From the NCBI GenBank assembly GCA_963853835.1, contig OY970823.1:6404001-6468000 (forward strand): a DNA stretch of 64,000 nucleotides, in the 5' to 3' direction. Of the stretch, positions 45,201 through 55,971 are shown one piece after another. Both the position numbers and the translations under genes were made by a program. The DNA is from Calendula officinalis. Lineage: Eukaryota > Streptophyta > Magnoliopsida > Asterales > Asteraceae. Within the stretch, counting starts at the first letter, position 1, and each line of letters opens with the position of its first letter. The notes under the pieces are model-generated. The model worked only from the letters and a program-made list of their open reading frames with translations. It ran no database searches and was not told the origin of the DNA.

Positions 45201-48200
45201 TAACTTAAAAGTGTACTGTATCAAGCTCCAAAGTTAGACATTTAATATTTTTCAATTTTTTTTAATACTTTATTTTTAAATGACAAATAAACACTAATTT
45301 TTCATTTTCATGGATGAAATTAACTTTATATGTATGTTTTTAGATTACAAAAAAACTATTTTTTTGCATTTTCAGATTGTCATAACTCTTTCATTACTTA
45401 TCTTTTTGCTATAATTCTTTTTCATATGTTTACACTATCATCAATACTGCAACTATCATTTAGAAAGTTATATCTGAATAACTTAAAAGTGTACTGTATC
45501 AAGCTCCAAATTTAGACATTTAATATTTTTCAATTTTTTTTTTAATACTTTATTTTTAAATGACAAATAAACACTAATTTTGCATTTTCATGGATGAAAT
45601 TAACTTTATATGTATGTTTTTGGATTACAAAAAACTATTTTTTTGCATTTTCAGATTGTCATAACTCTTTCATTACTTATCTTTTTGCTATAATTCTTTT
45701 TCATATGTTTACATTATCATCAGTACTGCAACAATCATTTAGAAAGTTATATCTGAATAACTTAAAAGTGTACTGTATCAAGCTCCAAAGTTAGACATTT
45801 AATATTTTTCAATTTTTTTTAATACTTTATTTTTAAATGACAAATAAACACTAATTTTGCATTTTCATGGATCAAATTAACTTTATATGTATGTTTTTGG
45901 ATTACAAAAAACTATTTTTTTGCATTTTCAGATTGTCATAACTCTTTCATTACTTATCTTTTTGCTATAATTCTTTTTCATATGTTTACACTATCATCAA
46001 TACTGCAACTATCATTTAGAAAGTTATATATGAATAACTTAAAAGTGTACTGTATCAAGCTCCAAAGTTAGACATTTAATATTTTTCAATTTTTTTTAAT
46101 ACTTTATTTTTAAATGACAAATAAACACTAATTTTGCATTTTCCCGGATGAAATTAACTTTATATGTATGTTTTTGGATTACAAAAAACTATTTTTTTGC
46201 ATTTTCAGATTGTCATAACTCTTTCATTACTTATCTTTTTGCTATAATTCTTTTTCATATGTTTACACTATCATCAATACTGCAAATATCATTTATAAAT
46301 TTATATCTGAATAACTTAAAAGTGTACTGTATCAAGCTCCAAAGTTAGACATTTAATATTTTTCAATTTTTTTTAATACTTTATTTTTAATTGACAAATA
46401 AACACTAATTTTGCATTTTCATGGATGAAATTAACTTTATATGTATGTTTTTGGATTACAAAAAACTATTTTTTTTTGCATTTTCAGATTGTCATAACTC
46501 TTTCGTTACTTATCTTTTTGCTATAATTCTTTTTCATATGTTTACACTATCATCAATACTGCAACTATCATTTAGAAAGTTATAACTGAATAACTAAAAA
46601 GTATACTGTATGAAGCTCCAAAGTTAGACATTTAATATTTTTCAATTTTTTTAATACTTTATTTTTAAATGACAAATAAACACTAATTTTGTATTTTCAT
46701 GGATCAAATTAACTTTATATGTATGTTTTTGGATTACAAAAAACTATTTTTTTGCATTTTCAGATTCTCATAACTCTTTCATTACTTATCTTTTTGCTAT
46801 AATTCTTTTTCATATGTTTACACTATCATCCATACTGCAACTATCATTTAGAAAGTTATATCTGAATAACTTAAAAGTGTACTGTATCAAGCTCCAAAGT
46901 TAGACATTTAATATTTTTCAATTTTTTTTAATACTTTATTTTTAAATGACAAATAAACACTAATTTTGCATTTTCATGGATGAAATTAACTTTATATGTA
47001 TGTTTTTGGATTACAAAAAACTATTTTTTTGCATTTTCAGATTGTCATAACTCTTTCATTACTTATCTTTTTGCTATAATTCTTTTTCATATGTTTACAT
47101 TATCATCAGTACTGCAACAATCATTTAGAAAGTTATATCTGAATGACTTAAAAGTGTACTGTATCAAGCTCCAAAGTTAGACATTTAATATTTTTCAATT
47201 TTTTTTAATACTTTATTTTTAAATGACAAATAAACACTAATTTTGCATTTTCATGGATCAAATTAACTTTATATGTATGTTTTTGGATTACAAAAAACTA
47301 TTTTTTGCATTTTCAGATTGTCATAACTCTTTCATTACTTATCTTTTTGCTATAATTCTTTTTAATATATTTACACTATCATCAATACTGCAACTATCAT
47401 TTAGAAAGTTATATCTGAATAACTTAAAAGTGTACTGTATCAAGCTCCAAAGTTAGACATTTAATATTTTTCAATTTTTTTTAATACTTTATTTTTAAAT
47501 GACAAATAAACACTAATTTTTCATTTTCATGGATGAAATTAACTTTATATGTATGTTTTTAGATTACAAAAAAACTATTTTTTTGCATTTTCAGATTGTC
47601 ATAACTCTTTCATTACTTATCTTTTTGCTATAATTCTTTTTCATATGTTTACACTATCATCAATACTGCAACTATCATTTAGAAAGTTATATCTGAATAA
47701 CTTAAAAGTGTACTGTATCAAGCTCCAAATTTAGACATTTAATATTTTTCAATTTTTTTTTTAATACTTTATTTTTAAATGACAAATAAACACTAATTTT
47801 GCATTTTCATGGATCAAATTAACTTTATATGTATGTTTTTGGATTACAAAAAACTATTTTTTTGCATTTTCAGATTGTCATAACTCTTTCATTACTTATC
47901 TTTTTGCTATAATTCTTTTTCATATGTTTACACTATTATCGATACTCCAACTATCATTTAGAAAGTTATATCTGAATAACTTAAAAGTGTACTGTATCAA
48001 GCTCCAAAGTTAGACATTTAATATTTTTCAATTTTTTTTAATACTTTATTTTTAAATGACAAATAAACACTAATTTTGCATTTTCATGGATGAAATTAAC
48101 TTCATATGTATGTTTTTGGATTACAAAAAATTATTTTTTTGCATTTTCAGATTGTCATAACTCTTTCATTACTTATCTTTTTGCTATAATTCTTTTTCAT

Positions 48201-49723
48201 ATGTTTACACTATCATCAATACTGCAACTATCATTTAGAAAGTTATATCTGAATAACTTAAAAGTGTACTGTATCAAGCTCCAAAGTTAGACATTTAATA
48301 TTTTTCTATTTTTTTAATACTTTATTTCTAAATGACAAATAAACACTAATTTTGCATTTTCATGGATGAAATTAACTTTATATGTATGTTTTTGGATTAC
48401 AAAAAACTATTTTTTTGCATTTTCAAATTGTCATAACTCTTTCATTACTTATGTTTTCGCTATAATTCTTTTTCATATGTTTACACTATCATCAATACTG
48501 CAACTATCATTTAGAAAGTTATATCCGAATAACTTAAAAGTGTACTGTATCAAGCTCCAAAGTTAGACATTTAATATTTTTCAATTTTTTTTAATACTTT
48601 ATTTTTAAATGACAAATAAACACTAATTTTGCATTTTCATGGATGAAATTAACTTTATATGTATGTTTTTGGATTACAAAAAACTATTTTTTTGCATTTT
48701 CAGATTGTCATAACTCTTTCATTACTTATCTTTTTGCTATAATTCTTTTTCATATGTTTACACTATCATCAATACTGCAACTATCATTTAGAAAGTTATA
48801 TCTGAATAACTTAAAAGTGTACTATATCAAGCTCCAAAGTTAGACATTTAATATTTTTCAATTTTTTTTAATACTTTATTTTTAATTGACAAATAAACAC
48901 TAATTTTGCATTTTCATGGATGAAATTAACTTTATATGTATGTTTTTGGATTACAAAAAACTATTTTTTTGCATTTTCAGATTGTCAAAACTCTTTCATT
49001 GCTTATCTTTTTGCTATAATTCTTTTTCATATGTTTACAATATCATCAATACTGCAACTATCATTTAGAAAGTTATATCTGAATAACTTCAAAGTGTACT
49101 GTATCAAGCTCCAAAGTTAGACATTTAATATTTTTCAATTTTTTTTAATACTTTATTTTTAAATGACAAATAAACACTAATTTTGCATTTTCATGGATGA
49201 AATTAACTTTATATGTATGTTTTTGGATTACAAAAAACTATTTTTTTTGCATTTTCAGATTGTCATAACTCTTTCATTACTTATCTTTTTGCTATAATTC
49301 TTTTTCATATGTTTACACTATCATCAATACTGCAACTATCATTTAGAAAGTTATATCTGAATAACTTAAAAGTGTACTGTATCAAGCTCCAAAGTTAGAC
49401 ATTTAATATTTTTCAATTTTTTTTTAATACTTTATTTTTAATTGACAAATAAACACTAATTTTGCATTTTCATGGATGAAATTAACTTTATATGTATGTT
49501 TTTGGATTACAAAAAACTATTTTTTTGCATTTTCAGATTGTCATAACTCTTTCATTACTTATCTTTTTGCTATAATTCTTTTTCATATGTTTACACTATC
49601 ATCAATGCTGCAACTATCATTTAGAAAGTTATATCTGAATAACTTAAAAGTGTATTGTATCAAGCTCTAAAGTTAGACATTTAATAATTTTCAATTTTTT
49701 TTTTAATACTTTATTTTTAAATG
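39205..49723 (+). repeat. Satellite array, ~277-bp monomer, about 38 copies, with higher-order repeats
   Basis: Near-identical monomers of about 277 bp (roughly three-quarters A+T) run head to tail for 10.5 kb. The core start ATGAAATTAACTTTATATG recurs at 40602, 41157, 41989, 42544, 43376, 43930, 44207, 44484, 44761 and on to 49476; other monomers have ATCAAATTAAC at that point. Diagnostic variants (CCCGGATG, GATTCTCAT, CAACAATCA, GTATGAAGC) recur in a fixed five-monomer order with a period of 1,387 bp from 40602 to about 43900. A three-monomer block at 44761-45593 recurs 2,219 bp later at 46980-47812. Unequal exchange is the likely maker. Many monomers are open for a 66-residue frame, which I consider incidental. 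The array lies wholly inside the MULE, between two convergent genes. Confidence 0.95.
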
Positions 49724-50702
49724 ATTTCCCTGTTACCAGATAATGCATGAACTTACAAACAAACACAGCAGAGTCTTCTTCCCTTCCTTGAGGTATGCCT
49801 TTGGCGAAACCAAGATTCGCCTTAACTTGGGGGTTTCTTTCTTCATAGGAGAAACTCCTTTTAAAACTGGGCAAAACATCTCGCCAACGTTTTAGGGTTG
49901 CCTTAAGCACGTCATGGTTTATGGAACGACGACAACTGCAAATTAAACATGTATCGTTGCTAACAAGGTCCATCTGCACAAGCAACCAAACGTTATCATT
50001 TAAACGTAAAGGGATGTATAAGACATCCACGTCCCCCCAAGCGGGGTAAGGTGTCAAACTGCCGTCTGCATATTTTACAGCAACTGATCCGTGAGGTGGT
50101 AAGAGTAGAGACTCAAACTTGGTAGGCATTATTGTCAATCGCTTATATTCTCCAGTATTATAGCCAAGATACAACCGATAACGCATCCATCTTCTAACCC
50201 AACAATCTATATGCTGTAATGAATATACAATTATTTACATTTGAGATTCGATTAAAAATATGGATAATAACATAATTAAATTGCGTACCGCACGGAACAA
50301 AACAGAGCTGGAATTTTCATCTAACAGGGTACTCCAAAACTCCCTAGGTACCTGGGTACGACCTAAGAATACAATATAGCAAAAGGTTTCATTCCCACGC
50401 TTATCCCCGTTCAAGTAAAATTCCTCCACACTCCTGGCCCAACCATACTCCTCAACCAAGTCGATTGTTTCTGGTTGTTGATTACGTATTGAGGAGTTTT
50501 GAGTTTGCTGCTCCACAACCGTCTCCTCCAATGCCCCTTCATAAGCCAGGTTATCCATTTCACATATTGTACGTTGCATCTCGTCAGTGATAATTTGAAG
50601 TTCACGGGCTCGAGCTCGTTGACTCATTTGGTCAATACTCTCTTCTAACATCTCAACCTGTAGTTGAAGTTCCATGATTAAGACTTTTTGACTTCGCCAC
50701 AT
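49700..50702 (-). CDS. Ulp1-like (C48 peptidase fold) gene with substituted catalytic triad, MULE cargo
   Basis: Ulp1-type proteases cleave SUMO or related modifiers, and such genes are frequent MULE cargo. Exon 1 is 50702-50289 and exon 2 starts at 50213 with HIDCWVRRWM, like the family's HIDVW block; the borders are GT-AG. Exon 1 has a coiled-coil-like start (LQVEMLEESIDQMSQRARAR) and an EFWSTLLDE segment. Exon 2 has VLYIPLRLNDNVWLLVQMDL, where the family has HW; LICSCRR where it has VYDS; and PQGREEDSAVFVCKFMHYL where it has the catalytic DCGVFVC. By this alignment H, D and C read V (49989-49991), S and S (49770-49772). After LVTGK the frame enters the satellite and ends at 49644. No stop or shift interrupts it, so a non-catalytic binding role or simple decay are both possible. 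Confidence 0.72.
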
Positions 50703-50844
50703 GGTATTAGAAATATGTTTTTTTTTTTGAGTTGTGAAATATGTTTATATTTTTTTTTTTTGTGAAATGTAAGGGGAGAATTTTTTTTTCTTTTGTAGGT
50801 TGTTATTTAACCCGGAAGCGAAATATATATATAGGGAATTTGTA

Positions 50845-51100
50845 TGGCTTAAAACCGGCCTCGGGGAGGCCATGAAGCTAAAGTCGGCCTCGCGGAGTTG
50901 TCCAAACAGGTGGTCACATCAAACATGCTGAAGCCGGCCTCGGGGAGTGCGGCTTTAATTGGAAGCCGGCCTCGGGGAGTCCGGGTTTAATTGGAAGCCG
51001 GCCTCGGGGACGGCCGAAAGCCTATTTTTGAAAACAAAAAAGAATCAAGCCTATTTGTGAAAATATGTGTCCGATTAAGCCTATTTTTGAAAAAAAATTC
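50845..51100 (-). repeat. Right terminal inverted repeat of the giant MULE
   Basis: Reverse complement of the left end, with five GCCGGCCTCGGGGAG-type units, the shared GGTGGTCACATCAAACAT block and outer AAGCCTATTTTTGAAAA units, ending AAAAAATTC at 51100. Confidence 0.92.
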
Positions 51101-51109
51101 AGAACTAGG

Positions 51110-52610
51110 TCACCAACAAGGGTCACCCTCTTTTTATTATTATTATATTTTTGAATATGATGTGGAATATTGTGATTGGTTGATTTGATTAGGTTGGGTT
51201 GGGTTATTAATGAGTGTTAAAAATAAGGTTGGATTGGGTTGTGTAGGTAGAAGAGAGAGAAATTATTTTTTATTGAGAAAACTAGGTTGGATTGGGTTGC
51301 TAATGGAGAAATTATTTTTATAGCTCGTCACCCAACAGCCCACCGAACACCTTAGACTGTCGAGGAAATAAGACTTACTTCTTGTTTTTGATTTTTCAAG
51401 AAGCCAATAAATTAACACGTATCTTTTGAAAGTGTTCTCAAACACAAAACATTAGGTTGGAGAACCCGACTGAATGGTTTGGTTTGGTCCAGTTATATTG
51501 GATTTAGTAACAAAAATATGTTATCAACATAAACTACGTATATATACATCTTAAGTTAGACTTGAAGTTGTTAAATTTATGCGTGTTCTATAAGCAAATG
51601 CTACACATCTCTTATACTAAAAAAAAAGCTCCTAGATAAAAAAGAAACAACTAATTATATCTCAAAACCCTCGTAAAAATAACTTATTTTTTTTAAATTT
51701 GTTTAAAATGATAATATTACTTCTTATTCAATCATCCTATTTATTTGATTAATACAAAGTATCCACCAAATCTTCTAAAACAAATGATGAGTTTAGAAAA
51801 ATAGAATTAATAGATTACACATATAAATTATTTATTTTATTAGAATAAAGTAAAATATTTAATATAAATAAATAATACAAAACGATATAAAATTTCTTTT
51901 TCTATGACTCACCGAAACACTTGACCATAAAAGAACACTTTCAAAGTCCACAACTTAAGTAAACATCGGATAGCAGGTCCATGTTATCTCAGCTTCTCGC
52001 TGTTATTTACATTTTTTAACCCCACGGCCCACACTCACAAAATTTATCTTTAGAGTTTTTAATCACACATCAATCCCTAAAATTAATTCGTTTGAGTAGG
52101 GGTAGCGTGTTACAGCAACCAAATTAAACCGAACCGAAACTAATAGAATTAAAAAAGAAAACTATAAATTTTCAAAACTAAAACCGGATCATTTACATAT
52201 TTCGTTTTGGTTCAGTTCAGTTCAGTATTTCAACCCAAGTGCTTATCTTTATCCGAAGAACGAATAGTAGCCGATAAAACTGGAATTGAAAATAAGGAAT
52301 TTCCAAAACAAAAAACTGAATCAATTACATGTTTACGATTTGATTCAATTAGGTTTCGGTTGGTTTTCGTTTCGTTCAATTTTTTCGCCCCAAATGTCCA
52401 CCCCACATGGGAGGGAATAAACGATCATAACGAGCATACTATAAGGACCAAACTTATCATTTACCCTAAAAAAATTGTATGAAAAGGAAAATGCGTCTGA
52501 TTTAGGTTCCATTACTCGTCAGGGTAACGAGTTGAATCAACCAGTCAACTCACAGCGCTCTCGCCGGTAGAAAAGGGGGAGATCCGGTATATCACCAAAT
52601 CCCTACCAAA
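51110..52610. other. Intergenic, upstream of the GLTSCR gene
   Basis: AT-rich sequence without a gene. A short imperfect duplication is visible: GGTTGGATTGGGTTG followed by GAGAAATTATTTTT at about 51228-51273 and again at 51283-51320. A tract with AACCGAACCGAAAC-like and GGTTCAGTTCAGTT-like text near 52120-52400 has no assigned identity. The last ~150 bp should contain the promoter and 5' UTR of the next gene. Confidence 0.55.
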
Positions 52611-54388
52611 ATGGAAGACAACAACAACAAATCCATGGCTGCTCAACAACAACAACAATTTCTAATGCTGCAACAACAGCAACAGCAACAACAACAGCAA
52701 CATCAACAACAGCAACATCAACAGCAGCAACAACAATTCCTTTTGTTACAGCAAATCCAACAACAACACAAACAGCAGCAAGCAATCTCTCGATTTCCTT
52801 CTAACATCGATGCACATCTTCGGCCTCTACATCGTCCAATTAACAATCAACAACAACAACAGCTGCAGCAGCAGCAGCAGAATCCTAACGCAAACCCTAA
52901 CCCTAACCCTAATCTGTTACAAAATCCTAACCCTATGTCTTTGAATTCACAAATTAGGCCACCTAACCGAACGCAAACTTATCCCTCTGCTTCTCCTCCA
53001 GCAAACCAGGCTGAATTGCAGATGGCGTATCAGGATGCTTGGCGTGTTTGTCATCCTGATTTCAAACGCCCTTTTTCTTCACTGGAAGACGCTTGTGAAA
53101 GGTGAGGTTTCCCCCCTTTCTTATTTTTGTTTCTATTTATTGTTCTTCATTTTCACTGCTATTCAAATATAGTTAATTCCAATATAATGTAGGGGTGTTG
53201 AAATATATGTTTAACCTCTATATGTTTAAAATGGTTGAAAAAAATTGATTGTAATTTCTTATTAGCTCATATTTTGGGGCAAAACAGTCAAATTTTAAAC
53301 TAATTATACTTTAAGTGATTGAACAAAAAATTATTATGATTCATATGCTGGGATTATAATTATATTGGGTCTAAATAGTAACATTTGAAAATGTTGCTGT
53401 AATAAACCGGTTATGAAGAATAGAAAAATGTAAGATTCTCTAACTAGCTATGACTTGCAGATTAATTACCAATTTTAATTAGTACTTTATGCTAAACAGT
53501 ATCTATAGAAATAATTAAGATTCATATCTATGCATCAATGCATGTGCAGAACGCTGCAAATTCTGTATGTCTAGTTTTAGGGGCTATTAATCTGATAATT
53601 AGTTTTCTTTTTTATCATCTTGCTGAGATAAAACTGGTCAGAATAATAGTGACTTAGTTGGAGTTGTATCACTTCATTTACATTGATTGAAATTTTGTTT
53701 ATTCAAATATTTAATTTTTTAACTTTCATATTTATAAAATCTCTCCAGGTTGCTACCTTACCATGTAGTAGCAGACTACGAAGCAGAAGAAGACGATCGA
53801 ATCCTTGATTCAGACACAACGGGCCAAGTGTTATCCCGAACCCAACAATGGGACCAGAGCATCGCCAACAAAGTCTCCGAATTCACCGCCACTTTTGAAA
53901 AACAAGTCCTCGCATTCAACATCATATCCCGAAAACGGGCCATTGGCGAGTTCCGTTCAGAGGAAAGATTACTAATCGAACAAGCCCTTTTGCAAGAAGA
54001 GAGACGGGCCTTATTTGAGACAAGGGCAGAAATGGAAAAACAGCAAAAAGCGGGCCAAGAAGCCCGTGCAAATAGCATGAGGATGGCGGCAATGGCCCAG
54101 GCGGAACAGGCTCGGGCTGAGATGATGGCCCGCGGACCCATTCGGGCTAGTGCTATGGGGTCCATGGGTGAGGATGTGAATCCGGATGAGATGATGAACG
54201 GGTGGAATAATAATAATAACAACAACAACAATGATGATAATGATAATAATATAAATAATAATAATAATCAGAGAGATGAGAAAGAACCGTCAGAGGATTT
54301 CTTGAATGATGAAGAACGAGAGAATGGAGATGCGGGTGTGCAAAGTGATTGGCGTGAAGGGGGTGAGTTTGATTTGAATACAAGATGA
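52611..54388 (+). CDS. GLTSCR-domain protein, BRIP1/2-like SWI/SNF subunit
   Basis: GLTSCR1-domain proteins (BICRA in animals, BRIP1 and BRIP2 in Arabidopsis) are subunits of the BRM-type SWI/SNF chromatin remodeller in the nucleus. Exon 1 is 52611-53101 and exon 2 is 53749-54388, with a 647-bp GT-AG intron splitting an Arg codon. The product is about 376 residues. Residues 1-110 are poly-Gln from CAA/CAG tracts, with NPNPNP runs. The GLTSCR core starts with ELQMAYQDAWRVCHPDF at the end of exon 1, continues with LLPYHVVADYEAEEDDRILD in exon 2, then SRTQQWDQSIANKVSEF and SEERLLIEQALLQEERRALF, followed by a charged helical stretch (EMEKQQKAGQEARANSMRMA). The C-terminus is Asn/Asp-rich and acidic, ending GGEFDLNTR. 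No defect is visible. The BRIP name rests on recognised text, not a search. Confidence 0.85.
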
Positions 54389-55369
54389 GGAAAGAAGGTG
54401 ATGATTTTATGTTTGTATGTTGAAGTTTGAAATATGTTTCAGTAGTTAAATTTAGTGATTAAATCATGAAAATCTTAAATGTCAGTGTTATATATATTTG
54501 GTATGCATCAAGTAGTGTTAAGTTATTTAATAATGCATTTTTTTTTATGCTTCAAGTTTTGATTCTTGAAATTTTTTTAAAGAAACCCAGACAAATGACA
54601 GTTAGTTAAAAACTGTTTTAAGATTGTGTGAAGTAGCTGGTGGTTAATTTGACAAGAAACTAATTCATCGCTATTTGGTACTTGTATTGGACTGGTTACT
54701 TGAAACCATATGAAAGCTAAACGTGGATAAAAGTTTACCAACTTGGAAGCATACTTTTGATTAAACTTTAAAATTATGAACAAATCAGTTATCTAAAACA
54801 TGGCGTAATTTGAAATATTATGATAAAAAAAAAGAAGATTAATAGCAGAGACATAATGTTTAATTTGAAACAATGTTGTTATTATAAGAACTGAAAAACA
54901 TATACAAGATAATAAGAGCATACAGAGTGGCAAAACATTATAGATGATTTTCCAATGAAGATGGTGGATTTGTCGGGTGAGTTCTTGATATGAAGATGAA
55001 TAGGGCTCTGTTGCAAGTTTTAAAGAGAAAAAAGAAAATAAGAATATAAATATAAAACTTATTAAAAAATTCAGAAAAATATTTGTAAAAGTATTTTAGT
55101 AGTTATATTTCAAAATGGACAAAATAATTAAATTTGTTTATTTGTTTGTAGTATAAGGAATTCAAGAAACAAAAAGTCAATTAATGTTGGCGAACATAAA
55201 TAATAAAAAAATAAAAAAAATGTCTACTATTCATTCCTCTCACATTCAAAATGGTAAACGTATGTTAGTTACTTATTCTACATTTTAATTGGTAAACAAC
55301 ATTGTGGCTCATTATGGATAAAAATTGATATTAACGTGATTATTATGTAATATTAATATTAATATTATA
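54389..55369. other. Intergenic, no gene recognised
   Basis: The 3' flank of the GLTSCR gene followed by AT-rich sequence up to the left edge of the gypsy element. Nothing coding or transposon-like was identified. Confidence 0.6.
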
Positions 55370-55940
55370 GTCCTAATGAGGTATATCGAATACCCTCCCG
55401 ACCTGCGATGGTCCACGATCACCAAAGAAACGGACGGACATAGATTACAAATCCCCATGACGGTAATCTAGGGTGGAACGGATATTGCAGTAAAGTAGTG
55501 TTGAGCCCAGAGCGCATTTAATGCGAACAAGTTCCCACGACGACGTTGGCGTGGCATCGTACTATGGCACGGTAGGTAAGAACTTGGTCTCGTTCCTTTG
55601 TCCGACGGACCTGACGGAGGACCGGTCCGGAGGAAGGACTCCCCTTTTCTCTGATCCTTCCGGCATGATTATAAATACCCATGCGTACTCAGCAAACGAT
55701 CATCCAACACCCGGTACATTTACTACTTACTCTCCACATTGATTACGATCCTTTATGTCCTGCATTAATTACTCGATAGACCTCACGTCATTAAATACTA
55801 ACTTGAGCGTCGGAGTGTTCTCACGAGGATCACCCTCGGGGAGCAACTGACCCAAGGCTTTCGGTTGATTTCAGGTTCTCCTTTCAAGCCCTCGGTACAG
55901 GCGACCTCTGGTTCAGACTCCCGGAGAATCGGTTTCAACA
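55370..55940 (+). repeat. 5' LTR of the Tat element (left boundary uncertain)
   Basis: GC-richer than the AT-rich flank to its left. A possible TATA box, TTATAAATA, lies at 55669-55677. It ends in CA at 55940 directly before the primer-binding region. Confidence 0.65.
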
Positions 55941-55962
55941 TTTTGGCGCCATCCGTGGGACC
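55941..55962 (+). other. Primer-binding region of the Tat element
   Basis: TTTTGGCGCCATCCGTGGGA lies right after the LTR end. The TGGCGCC core is usual for this lineage; the tRNA used was not determined. Confidence 0.7.
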
Positions 55963-55971
55963 ACGAACAAA

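Larger units (their letters stand above)
31909..51100. mobile_element. Giant cargo-carrying MULE (19.2 kb)
   Basis: A perfect 9-bp target duplication, AGAACTAGG, lies at 31900-31908 and 51101-51109. The ends GAATTTTTTTCAAAAATAGG are inverted, and the inverted repeat continues for about 255 bp on each side. From left to right it contains a two-exon B3-like gene (+), a MuDR-type transposase pseudogene (-), a PMD gene (+), a ~10.5-kb satellite array and a Ulp1-like gene (-). Transposase with PMD or Ulp1 cargo is known in plant MULEs (for example Kaonashi elements for Ulp1). This combination plus an internal satellite makes it unusually large. The transposase is broken, so movement now would need another copy. 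Confidence 0.93.

Noticed and set aside
40602..49670. A 66-residue open frame repeated in many satellite monomers, as a possible tandem peptide gene family
   Set aside because: It stays open because the monomers are almost identical. Other monomer types in the same array shift or break it, and its composition is that of AT-rich DNA read at random. No start context or domain supports translation.
39205..49723. CRISPR-like array
   Set aside because: Units are 277 bp, contiguous and without unique spacers, in plant nuclear DNA. It is a satellite.
53776..54231. A 151-residue minus-strand frame over the GLTSCR exon
   Set aside because: It is the reverse of a conserved coding exon with clear splice sites, and has no family resemblance.
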